Assembly (NCBI GenBank): GCA_028284675.1
Contig: JANQRI010000011.1
Coordinates: 62,001-126,000, forward strand
Origin: Gammaproteobacteria bacterium
GTDB taxonomy: Bacteria; Pseudomonadota; Gammaproteobacteria; HTCC5015
Length of the DNA: 64,000 bases
Direction: 5' to 3'
The position numbers and the translations under genes were made by a program. Each line of letters opens with the position of its first letter. The stretch's first letter is position 1. The notes under the pieces are model-generated. The model was not told the DNA's origin, ran no database searches, and saw only the letters and a list, made by a program, of their open reading frames with translations. Positions 42,938 through 52,362 of the stretch are shown here, in pieces.

Positions 42938-44698
42938 TTACATTTTTTCCGGTGCTGACAGGCCGATCAAAGTCAGCGCATTTTTTAAAATTTGACGACT
43001 TGCTGCGATTAGTGCCAGTCGGGCGTTTCGCAACTCTGCGTTTTCGACCAAAAACTGATGTGCATTGTAATAGCTGTGAAAGTCATTCGCTAATTCACGC
43101 AGGAAATAGCTTAACTGATGTGGTTCCTGTTGTCGTCCGGCACTTTCCAGCACATCGGCATACCGGCTTAGGGTGCGTATTAGGTTTTGCTCATGCTCGG
43201 TTGTCAGCATATGCAGGTTTTCCAGACCGGTATCGACCGAAAATTCAAGTTTGTTTTCCGCAAGTTGCCTGAATACACTGGCGATACGGGCATGGGCGTA
43301 TTGAATATAGTAAACCGGGTTTTCATTCGTTTGAGACTTGGCCAGCTCCAGGTCGAAGTCCATGTGCTGCTCAGAACGTCTCATAATATAGAAAAATCTT
43401 GCCGCATCGTTACTGACTTCATTGCGCAATTCACGCAGGCTGACATAAGAGCCTGAGCGTGTGGACATTTGGATTTTTTCCCGGCCCCGGTAAAGTGTCG
43501 CAAACTGAACCAATAGAACCTCAAGTTTGTCAGATGAACCGGTGAGAGCGCGCAATGCAGCATTAACGCGCGGGATATAGCCATGATGGTCTGCACCCCA
43601 TACATTGATAATCCGGTCATATCCACGCTGAATTTTGTCCAGATGGTAGGCAATGTCTGATGCAAAATAAGTGTGCTGGCCGTTCTCGCGCATCACAACC
43701 CGGTCTTTTTCATCTCCCAAAGTACTGCTGGCAAACCAAAGTGCGCCTTCTTTTTCGTATAAATGTCCGGCTTCTCTTAATGTTTCCAGGCAGGCGGCTA
43801 TTTTTCCGGTATCAGTCAGGCTCCGCTCTGAAAACCAGCTTTGGTATTCGATACCAAATTCCAGCAGGTCATCACGAATATCCTCGAGTATTGCCTGCAG
43901 TCCGGCATTAAAGGCCAGCGCATAATCATCAGCCAGTAAGGATTTGCAGCGGGTAATGATTGCATCGATATAAGCCTCTTTATCTCCGCCGTCGGGTGCG
44001 TCTTTGGGCAAGTCGCTTAGCACTTCTTCCGGTTCTTTTAGCAGGCGGTCGGGGTATTGCCGATAGAGATTTGACGCAATATCGGTGACATAGTCTCCCT
44101 GGTATCCATTGCTCGGAAATGGCAGCGATTTATGAACTGTCTGCAGGTAACGCAACCAGATGCTGACGGCCAAAATATCCATTTGGCGCCCGGCATCATT
44201 GACATAATATTCGCGTGTGACTGCAAAGCCACAGGCTGACAGGATATCCGCAAGTGCTTCGCCATAAGCCGCGCCGCGGCCATGGCCGACATGTAATGGG
44301 CCGGTTGGATTGGCGGAGACGAATTCGATCAGGACTTTTTGATCTGCGCCAAAGCGATTTTCACCAAAAGCTGTGCCTTGCTCGATAATTTGCCTAATGA
44401 TGGTATTGGTTGCAGATTTATCGATGAAAAAATTGATAAAGCCGGGTCCGGCGATTTTGATTTGACGAATTTCCGCTTGATCGGTGATCGCCGCGACAAT
44501 TTTTTCAGCCAACTCCCGTGGCGGATATCCGCATGATTTGGCCAGCACTAATGCCAGATTTGTTGCAAAGTCGCCATGATCCGGGTCTTTGGCACGGGTG
44601 ACCTGCGGTACTGGCAGCTCTGTTCCGGCTTTGATAATACCGGTTGACCGCAAATGCAGAAGTGCGGATTGAAGGGCTTTTTCTACGCTGGTTTTCAA
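42938..44698 (-). CDS. argS: Arginyl-tRNA synthetase
   Basis: Class I synthetase, 586 residues, cytosolic and essential. The HIGH motif is HVGHGRGAAYGEAL (from about 136), preceded by FVSANPTGPL. The KMSKS-like region is KIQMSTRSGSYVSL, as usual for bacterial ArgRS. An N-terminal Add-1 domain and C-terminal anticodon-binding DALR helices (ending LTLIGLSAPEKM) are present. It is followed at once by the SPOR gene. Confidence 0.96.
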   Translation of the reverse strand: MKTSVEKALQSALLHLRSTGIIKAGTELPVPQVTRAKDPDHGDFATNLALVLAKSCGYPPRELAEKIVAAITDQAEIRQIKIAGPGFINFFIDKSATNTIIRQIIEQGTAFGENRFGADQKVLIEFVSANPTGPLHVGHGRGAAYGEALADILSACGFAVTREYYVNDAGRQMDILAVSIWLRYLQTVHKSLPFPSNGYQGDYVTDIASNLYRQYPDRLLKEPEEVLSDLPKDAPDGGDKEAYIDAIITRCKSLLADDYALAFNAGLQAILEDIRDDLLEFGIEYQSWFSERSLTDTGKIAACLETLREAGHLYEKEGALWFASSTLGDEKDRVVMRENGQHTYFASDIAYHLDKIQRGYDRIINVWGADHHGYIPRVNAALRALTGSSDKLEVLLVQFATLYRGREKIQMSTRSGSYVSLRELRNEVSNDAARFFYIMRRSEQHMDFDLELAKSQTNENPVYYIQYAHARIASVFRQLAENKLEFSVDTGLENLHMLTTEHEQNLIRTLSRYADVLESAGRQQEPHQLSYFLRELANDFHSYYNAHQFLVENAELRNARLALIAASRQILKNALTLIGLSAPEKM

Positions 44699-45023
44699 TC
44701 TTAGAAAGTGATGCTGTGTAAAGGAGGGCGGATTGTATCACGGTCGGCTCTGTCAGGCATAAGGCTGGCCGGTATTGGCTTTTTCAGGAAGCGGAGCGGC
44801 TGCAGAACTTCGAAAATAGGCTATATACTCTATATAAGGGTAGCCCGGCATGTGTCTATGGAATGCGATTTTAAATGAAGTTGCGGAAAAAACTACTGGC
44901 TCTATCTATGGTGTTGGTTAAAATGTCCGGATATAGTACAACCTGTCTGAGAATGTTATGCGGTCGTAGGTATTATCAGATAGGTTCTGGGTTAACAAAG
45001 TCGCGAATAAGAGAATTGGGCAG
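44699..45023. other. Divergent promoter region between argS and the LuxR-type regulator
   Basis: About 325 bp between divergent genes. It contains the family-1 hairpin copy at 44939-44987, described separately. Apart from that I see no supported ORF. Confidence 0.4.
44939..44987. repeat. Short family-1 element upstream of the response regulator gene
   Basis: CAACCTGTCTGAGAATGTTA to TATTATCAGATAGGTTC, preceded by TA. It shares the hairpin form and ends of the 42291 copy. It ends 36 bp before the ATG of the LuxR-type regulator, so it must lie in or next to its 5' leader. Confidence 0.65.
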
Positions 45024-45683
45024 ATGAAAATTTTGATAATTGAGGATCACCAGCTTTTTGTTGAAGGTCTAAGTATCATTCTGGCTGATTTGGTCAACCG
45101 TCCGGAAATTATCTGTGCGAATAATGCCAAGGAGGCATTGAGAATCCTCGGTGAAACAGAGGATATAAAGCTGATTCTGATGGATATCGGCTTACCGGAT
45201 ATCGACGGCAGGGCATTACTTAAAATTATCCGCTCCCAAGGCTATGCTCAGCCTTTACTGGTCGTGTCCGGTTCTGAGGATGTCCAGGTCGCGCAGCAGA
45301 TGATTGCAACCGATGCACAGGGCTATGTGCTGAAATCAAGTTCGCGGGAAGAGCTGCGCAAAGCGCTGAAAAATGCTCTAAATGGCAAGACGTATATGCC
45401 TGAGGAGTGGGAAGGCATCGTTGCCGCATCCCGGGGATGTGGGCAGGAGGCGTCACCGGCCGGGCAGCTGAAGATCACCGGTCGCCAGCTGGATGTGCTC
45501 TATCTGATGGCTCAGGGGCACCCCAATAAAATAATTGCCGACTGGCTGGGGCTAAGCGAGCATACCATCAAAACACATATTCAAGGGTTATTCGACGCCC
45601 TGAGTGTACATAATCGCACTGCCTGTGTGCGTGAAGCCGAAAAGCTGGGGCTGCTGAAACATATGCAGTCCGGGCCTGCCTAG
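45024..45683 (+). CDS. NarL/LuxR-family response regulator
   Basis: 219 residues. A REC domain (MKILIIEDHQLFVEGL, acceptor Asp54 in LILMDIGLPDIDG, Thr/Ser and Lys in VVSGSEDV and VLKSSSREEL) is followed by a LuxR-type HTH (about 150-210, LKITGRQLDVLYLMAQGHPN, then KIIADWLGLSEHTIKTHIQGLF in two parts). It is convergent with a hybrid histidine kinase, stops 13 bp apart, and the kinase is of the type that usually pairs with such regulators. The pair is probably one signalling system; its signal is unknown. Confidence 0.9.
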   Translation: MKILIIEDHQLFVEGLSIILADLVNRPEIICANNAKEALRILGETEDIKLILMDIGLPDIDGRALLKIIRSQGYAQPLLVVSGSEDVQVAQQMIATDAQGYVLKSSSREELRKALKNALNGKTYMPEEWEGIVAASRGCGQEASPAGQLKITGRQLDVLYLMAQGHPNKIIADWLGLSEHTIKTHIQGLFDALSVHNRTACVREAEKLGLLKHMQSGPA

Positions 45684-45696
45684 TTGGCGCAGTCAG

Positions 45697-47469
45697 TTAA
45701 ACCTCTGCCGCGAGCAGGTTCTGCAGGGTTGTATAAAGGCCGGCGGGTTTAACGGGTTTGTGTACCAATGCATGGCCGCTTGCTTCCGCTTCACGGATGC
45801 GCTCCGGGGCAATATCACCGGTCATAATAATGGCGGGGATTTTTTTCTGCATTGCCGATTGCACCCGGTCTATTACCGTAATGCCGGTTTCGTCATTGCG
45901 TAAACGGTAATCACAAATGATCAGGTCGGGTTTATAGACCGAATCGCTTTCGACAATCTTCAGGGCTTCTTCACCGTTACTGGCGGTCAGCACATTGTAT
46001 CGCCATGATTCCAGCACCACGCGCATTGCATGCAATATTTCTTTTTCATCATCAACGACCAGAATAGCCTGATTTTGCGAAGTTAGTGCAGATGGAAACA
46101 ATCTAACCGTGGTTTCATCGAAACGGATGCTGACCAAAGGCACGCGAATTTTAAAAACCGTGCCTTTGCCTGGTGTTGAGCGCAGTGATAACTGATGCTT
46201 TAGGAGTTGGCACAGGCGTTGACAGATTGCGAGCCCAAGGCCCAACCCTTTGCCCCGGTCACGTTCCGGGTTGTTTAGCTGGTAGAACTCACTGAATATT
46301 TTTTCCTGTTCCTGCTCGGGGATACCAATACCCGTATCCCACACCTCTATACTGACCTCTTTGTCCAGCTTCCGCGCAGCAACCAGGATTTTGCCTTTTT
46401 CCGTGTAACGAAAAGCATTGCTGACCAGGTTGCGTATTATATTGGTCAGTAATACCGGATCGGAATTGACCGCGAGATTGGTATCACGTACCGAGAAATC
46501 GATATTGAGATTATTTGCCTGACTGGAAAATTCATTGCGTATTTTGCCGAGTATCGGTTTTAGTCTGATTTCCGCTGCGTTTACTTTCACGACACCGGCA
46601 TCAAGTTTGGAGATATCCAGCAATGATGACAGCAGTTCGTCAATCGATTCGACTGACTTGGTCAGGCTGTTCATGATGGACTGCCCTTTGGGAGTCGTGA
46701 CCTCATATTTCAGAGCGTCAGCAAATAGAGCCAGAGCATGCACGGGTTGGCGCAGGTCATGGCTGGCCGAAGCCAAAAATTGGGTTTTTGCGCGATTGGC
46801 ATGCTCCGCTTTGGTTTTTTGTTCGCGCAACATCTCAATGAGTCCGACATTTTCGAAATGTAGCCGGCTCGCGTTCACAAAATTTTTGTACGATATAAAA
46901 CCGACCTGTAGCAACACTGCGGTAAAAATACAAAACAATATGGTCAGAATAAACCACTCGGGTGTTCCGCGTAGTGAAGTGCTGATAATCAGTCCGCTGA
47001 CACAAGGGAGCATAAACCCCAAAAAACTTGGTAGCCAATAGCTGGTCACCATTACGGAGCCGGCAATCAGGGTAACTATCACGGTAAATATAAATACCTG
47101 GTGTGCAGTTGAGTCGGGCACAAAAAACACGATAGCCGCGATTCCCCAAAGCGATCCGGATAAAAAGGATGTTAATGCAATGTAGTTACCCCATTTATGA
47201 GCTTCTGAGTTCGGTGGATCAGTCCGGTAATAGCTTAGAATCTGCATGATGCGCACAAACAAAAGAGCGTATGAGCACAGACCCCAGAAAATCAAATGGG
47301 TGGGATTTACCTGATCCCAAAGGACCCAGATGACTAATGACGGCAGTATCAGCAGACCGAAGACGATCGGCGAGAAGTTTCGATACAGGAAGCGTACAGC
47401 TTCGCCGGCAACACGTGCATCCGATGGGGCCATAAACTGGCGTTGGAATTGCTTCAATGCATCAAGCAT
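45697..47469 (-). CDS. Hybrid sensor histidine kinase with C-terminal receiver
   Basis: 590 residues. The N-terminal part (about 25-200) has six to seven membrane helices and no large periplasmic loop, suggesting a signal sensed in or near the membrane. A short coiled coil leads to HisKA with the phospho-His in ASASHDLRQPVHAL (about 236), HATPase_c with NIIRNLVSNAFRYT, DTGIGIPEQE and GKGLGLGLAI, and a C-terminal REC with Asp in LIICDYRLRNDETG. The SHDLRQP variant of the H box is typical of kinases paired with LuxR regulators such as the convergent neighbour. Confidence 0.9.
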   Translation of the reverse strand: MLDALKQFQRQFMAPSDARVAGEAVRFLYRNFSPIVFGLLILPSLVIWVLWDQVNPTHLIFWGLCSYALLFVRIMQILSYYRTDPPNSEAHKWGNYIALTSFLSGSLWGIAAIVFFVPDSTAHQVFIFTVIVTLIAGSVMVTSYWLPSFLGFMLPCVSGLIISTSLRGTPEWFILTILFCIFTAVLLQVGFISYKNFVNASRLHFENVGLIEMLREQKTKAEHANRAKTQFLASASHDLRQPVHALALFADALKYEVTTPKGQSIMNSLTKSVESIDELLSSLLDISKLDAGVVKVNAAEIRLKPILGKIRNEFSSQANNLNIDFSVRDTNLAVNSDPVLLTNIIRNLVSNAFRYTEKGKILVAARKLDKEVSIEVWDTGIGIPEQEQEKIFSEFYQLNNPERDRGKGLGLGLAICQRLCQLLKHQLSLRSTPGKGTVFKIRVPLVSIRFDETTVRLFPSALTSQNQAILVVDDEKEILHAMRVVLESWRYNVLTASNGEEALKIVESDSVYKPDLIICDYRLRNDETGITVIDRVQSAMQKKIPAIIMTGDIAPERIREAEASGHALVHKPVKPAGLYTTLQNLLAAEV

Positions 47470-47663
47470 GCGCTAATGTTAACAGTGATCTCGGGACTGA
47501 CAACTGTATCAATTTTTGGGCTCAGGCGATCTCATACTTTTGGATGAGTCTGCAGATATTGCTTTTTAAGCTTTGGTGCTGAATAAACCCTGTTTTCGCA
47601 ATGTTATACCGGATAGTGGGCTATCAAGCCGATATGCGCGATACCATAATTTAGTATGACCGC

Positions 47664-49901
47664 TCACAACATATCACAGGGGTCGATGTCGACCGACCAC
47701 CGCACCCGGCGTGACTCAGGTCGCTTCTGGCAGGTTTCGATAAGTTTGGCAACAGTGCGGTGCAGGTTATGACGTTCTTGGGATTGCAGCAGCATTTGAG
47801 CACGATAGCGACCTGCTCTACGTTCCATAGGTGCCGGTATTGGGCCCATAATTTCAAGTGATGATTGTGGCTGCATTATGTCGTCACGTAAGTCGCGAAG
47901 AAATGCCAGTGCCTGATCCGGCTTGACTGACTCTGCTCGAAACAATGCAAGCCGTGTAAATGGCGGTAGCTGGGCCTCTGTGCGTTCGGCGAGTAGGGCA
48001 CGCGCAAACGCATCGTAACCGGATTGAATCAACAGTTGTAATAACGGGTGTTCAGGGTGGCGTGTTTCGATAATAACTTCACCACCGCGGTTTGCCCGGC
48101 CCGCCCGGCCTGCGACCTGGGTAATCAGCTGGGCCATATATTCCGGGCCGCGAAAATCCGCGCTAAATAAACCCTGGTCGGTGCCCAAGACGCCCACTAA
48201 AGTCACACCGGGAAAATGATGGCCTTTGGCAAGCATTTGTGTGCCAATCAAAATTTTGGCCTCACCTGAGTGAATTTCAGCAAGGTGCTTTTCCAGTGTG
48301 CCTTTGCGACGGGTTGCGTCTCTATCGATGCGCAACAACCGGTGTTCAGGAAAAGTGTACTGCAAAAACATTTCAAGCTGTTCGGTGCCTTTGCCAAGCG
48401 GGTGCAGTTCATGATTTTTGCATTCCGGGCATTGTGTCGGAATGGGGCTGCTTGCTTCACAGTGGTGGCAACGTAGCAGCTTGTCATACTTGTGCAGCGT
48501 CATATGCGCGTCGCAACGCGGGCATTCGGCAGTCCAGCCGCAATCATGGCACATTAATACGGGCGAGAATCCACGCCGGTTTAAAAAAATCAGTACCTGA
48601 TTACCCTCTTCAAGATGCTTGCGCATCCGTGCGATTAACTGATGTGTTATAGGCTGGCCGCCAGGCGTTTGACTTGCATCCACAACGGATAATCGTGGGA
48701 GTTTTGCATTGCCTGCACGCTCGGGCAGTTGCAGATGTTTATAACGCTTTGATAACGCATTTTGTAAACTTTCCAGAGAGGGTGTCGCAGAGCCCAGAAT
48801 AACCGGTATGCACTGTTCGTGTCCGCGCATCACGGATAAATCGCGTGCATGATAGCGGAAGCCTTCCTGTTGCTTTAAAGAGCCATCATGTTCTTCATCC
48901 ACAATAATCATTCCAAGTGATGCAAAGGGTATAAATATCGCTGAACGGGTACCGACGATGATTCGGGCTTTACCCTGTTTTGCCGAGATCCAGGTGTTTA
49001 GTCGTTCTCTATCACTCATCGCAGAGTGTATTGCCAGAGTATCGGTGGTGAAGCGCTCCTGGAAGCGTTGAATGAGCTGTGGTGTTAAACCAATTTCTGG
49101 AACCAGTACCAATACCTGTCGGCCTTCAGCAAGCTGTTGTTCAATGAGGCGTAAATACACTTCGGTTTTACCGCTGCCGGTGACACCTTCCAGTAACCAG
49201 ACCTGAAATGCCTGTGCCTGTTTGTTGATAGTATCCACTGCTTGTTGTTGCGCGGTGTTGAGCTGTGGTTTGGGTATTAATGCCTTTTGTGTTTTGGGCG
49301 TTTCAATCGCAACGGTTTTTTGTATCAATAAACCTTTATCCAGCAGTGCTTTTATTGGTGCACGCCAGTGGGTAAATGTTTTTTCTAACTGTGGAACACC
49401 GATGCCGGCCGGATATGCCTGCAGGTGTTTAAGCAGAGCCTGTTGCTTGGGTGCTTTATTCAATTCGGCGGGATCATATTTCGTACCGCTGGCGGACAGT
49501 GACCAGATTTTTTCGGTGTGTGTTGCTTCTGCATGTCCCTGCCTTAATAACGCAGGCAACATTGAATCCAACACCTGTCCTATTGGGTGATGATAGTATT
49601 CAGCAGCCCAGATCCCGAGTTTTAACAGACCCGGGGTTAATACAGGATGTTTGTCGATTATTGAAATAATCGGTTTTAGTTTTGATGCGGTGATTGTCGA
49701 GTGATCGCGAAGCTCAAGCAAAATACCGATGACCTGCTTGCGGCCAAATGGAATCTTGATACGTATTCCGGGGTTTAGCGTGTCCGGTGTGTTGCTGTTG
49801 GCGAGGTAGTCAAAGCCACGGTGCAGTGGAGTGGGGACGGCGATATGTAAAATACGCGATGGAGCAGGCTTTTTATCAATGAAATTCTCACGGGTACTCA
49901 T
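47664..49901 (-). CDS. priA: Primosomal protein N' (replication restart helicase PriA)
   Basis: 745 residues. An N-terminal 3' DNA-binding domain (LHIAVPTPLHRGFDYL, IRIKIPFGRKQVIGI) is followed by the helicase core with Walker A EGVTGSGKTEVYLRL, DEEH box IIVDEEHDGSLKQ, the zinc cluster of paired Cys (CHDCGWTAECPRC; CHHCEASSPIPTQCPEC) and motif V/VI QVAGRAGRANRGG. PriA restarts collapsed replication forks. It is a single gene. Its upstream region holds a cluster of DnaA-box sequences. Confidence 0.96.
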   Translation of the reverse strand: MSTRENFIDKKPAPSRILHIAVPTPLHRGFDYLANSNTPDTLNPGIRIKIPFGRKQVIGILLELRDHSTITASKLKPIISIIDKHPVLTPGLLKLGIWAAEYYHHPIGQVLDSMLPALLRQGHAEATHTEKIWSLSASGTKYDPAELNKAPKQQALLKHLQAYPAGIGVPQLEKTFTHWRAPIKALLDKGLLIQKTVAIETPKTQKALIPKPQLNTAQQQAVDTINKQAQAFQVWLLEGVTGSGKTEVYLRLIEQQLAEGRQVLVLVPEIGLTPQLIQRFQERFTTDTLAIHSAMSDRERLNTWISAKQGKARIIVGTRSAIFIPFASLGMIIVDEEHDGSLKQQEGFRYHARDLSVMRGHEQCIPVILGSATPSLESLQNALSKRYKHLQLPERAGNAKLPRLSVVDASQTPGGQPITHQLIARMRKHLEEGNQVLIFLNRRGFSPVLMCHDCGWTAECPRCDAHMTLHKYDKLLRCHHCEASSPIPTQCPECKNHELHPLGKGTEQLEMFLQYTFPEHRLLRIDRDATRRKGTLEKHLAEIHSGEAKILIGTQMLAKGHHFPGVTLVGVLGTDQGLFSADFRGPEYMAQLITQVAGRAGRANRGGEVIIETRHPEHPLLQLLIQSGYDAFARALLAERTEAQLPPFTRLALFRAESVKPDQALAFLRDLRDDIMQPQSSLEIMGPIPAPMERRAGRYRAQMLLQSQERHNLHRTVAKLIETCQKRPESRRVRWSVDIDPCDML

Positions 49902-50103
49902 CGGCTTACTGTAACACTTCGGTCTTTAGGCTCTAAATGATTTACATTCAATCGCGACATATCATGGGGTGTCTCGTCAAAGACATATATTGCGATTTGT
50001 TACTCGTTTTATGTACACATCGTAATAGCTAACTTGGCCAGGCATTTTGAAGTTGATTCTGTTTTGAAAACGTTAAGCTATTGTCATTATTATAAAATTA
50101 GCG

Positions 50104-50315
50104 TTATCCACAATATCTGTGGATAACTTTGTGGGTAATTTGATGATCAGGCCTAAAATTCGACGGCTTTATTACAAATTTGTTAAATTGGTCAAATTTT
50201 GACCACATTGTTTTTTCAATAAAAACAATGGTTTATGAGAGCTGTGAAATCAATAGTAAATTTTAGCCTCTTTCAGGACGTAATATTCCAGATTTCCCTG
50301 CAGTGTTGTGCATAA
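50104..50315. promoter_or_regulatory. DnaA-box cluster in the priA/sigma-factor gap
   Basis: Within the 555-bp gap at 49902-50456 lie TTATCCACA (50104-50112) and its inverted copy TGTGGATAA (50118-50126), 5 bp apart, then TGTGGGTAA (50130-50138, one mismatch) and a fourth box TGTGCATAA (50307-50315). Three of the four fit TTATnCACA exactly. The DNA between and around is AT-rich. The divergent genes on both sides share this region. It could be DnaA control of priA, a DnaA-titration site or an origin-like site; no dnaA, dnaN or mnmG gene is near, which speaks against the main origin. Nothing else is seen in the gap. Confidence 0.6.
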
Positions 50316-50456
50316 ATCATCGTAGATTGTACAACATTGTGGCCTGTACGCTGGGGTTTTTACCAGGTCAAAAAAGCATAAATCAGCCGCTTCCTGTCAA
50401 CCTGTTGGCCGTTTCTGCGTTAACTCATTCAGGCAGAGCAAAATTGATGGGGTAAT

Positions 50457-51056
50457 ATGGCAAAATTGGAAGCCCTGGAGTGGTATTGGGATGAGGCAAT
50501 TACAGCGGAAGACAGCGTGTCGACGAATGCGGCTGAGCTGAACAGGTTTCTCGCCTCTGTTGAGAAACGTGCGTTTCGAATGGCAGAAATAGCAGTAGGT
50601 GATCGCGAGGAGGCACTGGATCTGGTGCAGGATGCAATGTGTAAGCTTGCGGAAAAATATGCAGCGCGACCAAGTGATGAATGGGGGCCGCTGTTTCACC
50701 GAATATTACAAAGCCGAATAAGAGATTGGTACCGCCGCAGTAAAGTTCGCAAACGCCTGTTTGGTTGGTTGCCTGCTACTTCGGCAGCTGAAACAGATGT
50801 GGCTGAGGTGCAGGATCAGGCATGTGTGGAGCCATTGCGACAACTTGAATCGGAAAACTTCGGCCCGGCTTTAATTGCTGCATTACAACAGTTACCGATT
50901 CGACAGCGACAGGTTTTTCTGCTCAGAGTGTGGGAAGGCCTGGATGTAAAACAAACCGCCGCTGCGGTCGGTTGTGCGGAAGGCAGTGTGAAGACGCATC
51001 ATTTTCGAGCAATTAAAGCCTTGCGCCGTATATTATCGGAGTATGATTCAGATTGA
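50457..51056 (+). CDS. RNA polymerase sigma-70 family factor (ECF type)
   Basis: 199 residues. Region 2 runs from about 30 to 100 (LASVEKRAFRMAEIAVGDRE, then EALDLVQDAMCKLAEKY and HRILQSRIRDWYRR), and region 4 from about 140 (ALQQLPIRQRQVFLLRVWEG, then AAAVGCAEGSVKTHHFRA, the DNA-binding helix). No region 1 or 3 is present, as in ECF factors. Its stop shares one base with the next ATG (TGATG), so the following membrane protein is translated in step with it, as anti-sigma factors often are. The promoters it reads are unknown. Confidence 0.9.
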   Translation: MAKLEALEWYWDEAITAEDSVSTNAAELNRFLASVEKRAFRMAEIAVGDREEALDLVQDAMCKLAEKYAARPSDEWGPLFHRILQSRIRDWYRRSKVRKRLFGWLPATSAAETDVAEVQDQACVEPLRQLESENFGPALIAALQQLPIRQRQVFLLRVWEGLDVKQTAAAVGCAEGSVKTHHFRAIKALRRILSEYDSD

Positions 51057-51439
51057 TGAGCAAAAAAAACCCAACTTCAGAGCAGCAAACCGAGTTTGAG
51101 CAGCGCTCCAGAATCGCATTGCAACAACATGCAGAGGAGCTGGATGCGGCGACTCTATCGCGTTTAAGGCAGGCGCGTTCACGTGCGCTTGAACGTGTCG
51201 GCAGCCGCAAAAAATGGCGTATGCCTGCGGCAGTGAGTATACCGCTGGCATTTGCGGCATTGTTTGCAGTCTTGCTAAGTGTGCAGTTATTGCCCCGGCC
51301 CACTCAGGATGAGACTCATTTATTCGCTGCTGAGTCGCTTTCAGATGAATGGGAGTTGCTGATGGCAGATGATGAAATTGCATTTTATGATGATTTGGAT
51401 TTTGTTATATGGCTGGACTCGCAAGGTCATGCAGGTTAA
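51056..51439 (+). CDS. DUF3619-like single-pass membrane protein, possible anti-sigma factor
   Basis: 127 residues from ATG 51056. The cytoplasmic N-terminus (about 1-58) is charged and helical (EQQTEFEQRSRIALQQHAEE), one membrane helix runs from about 61 to 80 (VSIPLAFAALFAVLLSVQLL), and the short outer tail is very acidic (DEWELLMADDEIAFYDDLDF). The layout (cytoplasmic domain, one helix, short periplasmic tail) and coupling to the sigma gene fit an anti-sigma role, but there is no ZAS zinc motif. The family name is from recall of its pattern; function is inference. Confidence 0.65.
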   Translation: MSKKNPTSEQQTEFEQRSRIALQQHAEELDAATLSRLRQARSRALERVGSRKKWRMPAAVSIPLAFAALFAVLLSVQLLPRPTQDETHLFAAESLSDEWELLMADDEIAFYDDLDFVIWLDSQGHAG

Positions 51440-51484
51440 GTCGCATGTTTTTGCAGATTATTTATATAAGAGATCGTGTGAATT

Positions 51485-51700
51485 ATGCGAATTAATATTT
51501 GGTTATTGTTGGTCTCGGCGTTTGGCCAGGCCGGCTATGCAGCTGAACTCAACGAGGTTGAGCTGAAGCCTTTAAGCCTGGAGTTTTTGGAATTTCTGGG
51601 TGACTTTGCCGAAGATGAATTGCTGCTTGATGCCTGGCTGGATGAAGGCCGGGATCAGCATGTTCAGCCAGTGAATCATGAGGAGTCCGGTAATGAATAA
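51485..51700 (+). CDS. Small acidic secreted protein of the sigma operon
   Basis: 71 residues: a signal peptide (MRINIWLLLVSAFGQAGYAA, cut near residue 20) and a very acidic mature part of about 51 residues (LEFLEFLGDFAEDELLLDAW). This acidic stretch resembles the outer tail of the preceding membrane protein (ending LDFVIWLD), hinting at a shared origin or partner. No family recognised. It overlaps the next gene by 8 bp. The position between the putative anti-sigma and the basic DUF3106 protein suggests a shared periplasmic function. Confidence 0.6.
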   Translation: MRINIWLLLVSAFGQAGYAAELNEVELKPLSLEFLEFLGDFAEDELLLDAWLDEGRDQHVQPVNHEESGNE

Positions 51701-52250
51701 TGTATTCAGGCGTTTGCCGGTGTTAATAGTCTTTTTGTTTGTGCTGGTACAGCCACTGCAATCACTGGCTAAAGGGGTTAGCTGGTCTGAGCTCAGTGCT
51801 GAACAGCAACAGGTGCTTAAACAGTTACAGCCCCGTTGGGACGGTTTGGACGTAGAGCGTCAAAATGCTTTGGCTGAACGCGCACAGATTTTTATTCAGA
51901 TGACCCCGGAACAAAGGCAGCTTGCCCGGCGACGTTTTGCCAGGTGGCAGGCGCTTGAGCCGGAGCAGCGGCAATGGATTCGTGAGCGGTTTATTCAATT
52001 TAAGCAACTGCCGCCTTCGGAGCAGCAACGATTACGCAATCGTTATCGTTTATTTAAGCAGTTGCCGCCGGAGAAGCGCCGGGTGTTAAAACAGCGTTGG
52101 CGTGAGGAACGGCAGCGACAACGGGATTATTTACGTAGTCTGCCGCCGAGGCCCAGAGAAGTATTGCAGCGTGAGCTCAGGCAGTTGTCGCCGCAGGAGC
52201 GCAGACGCAGGATCAATGAACACCGTAACTCCAGAAATATTCGGGACTAA
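51693..52250 (+). CDS. DUF3106 secreted basic protein
   Basis: 185 residues from ATG 51693. A signal peptide (RLPVLIVFLFVLVQPLQSLA) leads into a highly basic, Gln/Arg-rich chain with repeats of about 20 residues: QLxPxxRxxxxxRxxxFxxLxP (for example QRLRNRYRLFKQLPPEKRR). The repeated pattern and high pI match DUF3106, a family of periplasmic proteins of unknown role that commonly follows such sigma factors. It overlaps the acidic small gene. Four genes, sigma to DUF3106, form one operon with gaps under 50 bp. Confidence 0.8.
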   Translation: MNNVFRRLPVLIVFLFVLVQPLQSLAKGVSWSELSAEQQQVLKQLQPRWDGLDVERQNALAERAQIFIQMTPEQRQLARRRFARWQALEPEQRQWIRERFIQFKQLPPSEQQRLRNRYRLFKQLPPEKRRVLKQRWREERQRQRDYLRSLPPRPREVLQRELRQLSPQERRRRINEHRNSRNIRD

Positions 52251-52332
52251 CATTTCAAGATTGATGGCTACAGGTAATGACGGCAAGATTTTTTTGTGTT
52301 TGGCATGAATATGCGAAATCACAGTATCAAGC

Positions 52333-52362
52333 AAAAAAAGAACCCCTCCTAGGAGGGGTTCT
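52333..52362 (-). terminator. Strong palindromic terminator of the candidate small RNA
   Basis: A perfect 24-nt palindrome (AGAACCCCTCCT and its reverse complement, 52339-52362) followed on the minus strand by seven T (52333-52339). On the plus strand no T-run follows, so it does not serve the DUF3106 operon as a classic terminator, though the hairpin could still protect its 3' end. Confidence 0.85.

Noticed and set aside
49902..50456. Main chromosomal origin
   Set aside because: DnaA boxes are present, but none of the usual origin neighbours (dnaA, dnaN, mnmG, parAB) is in the window. It is kept only as a DnaA-box cluster.
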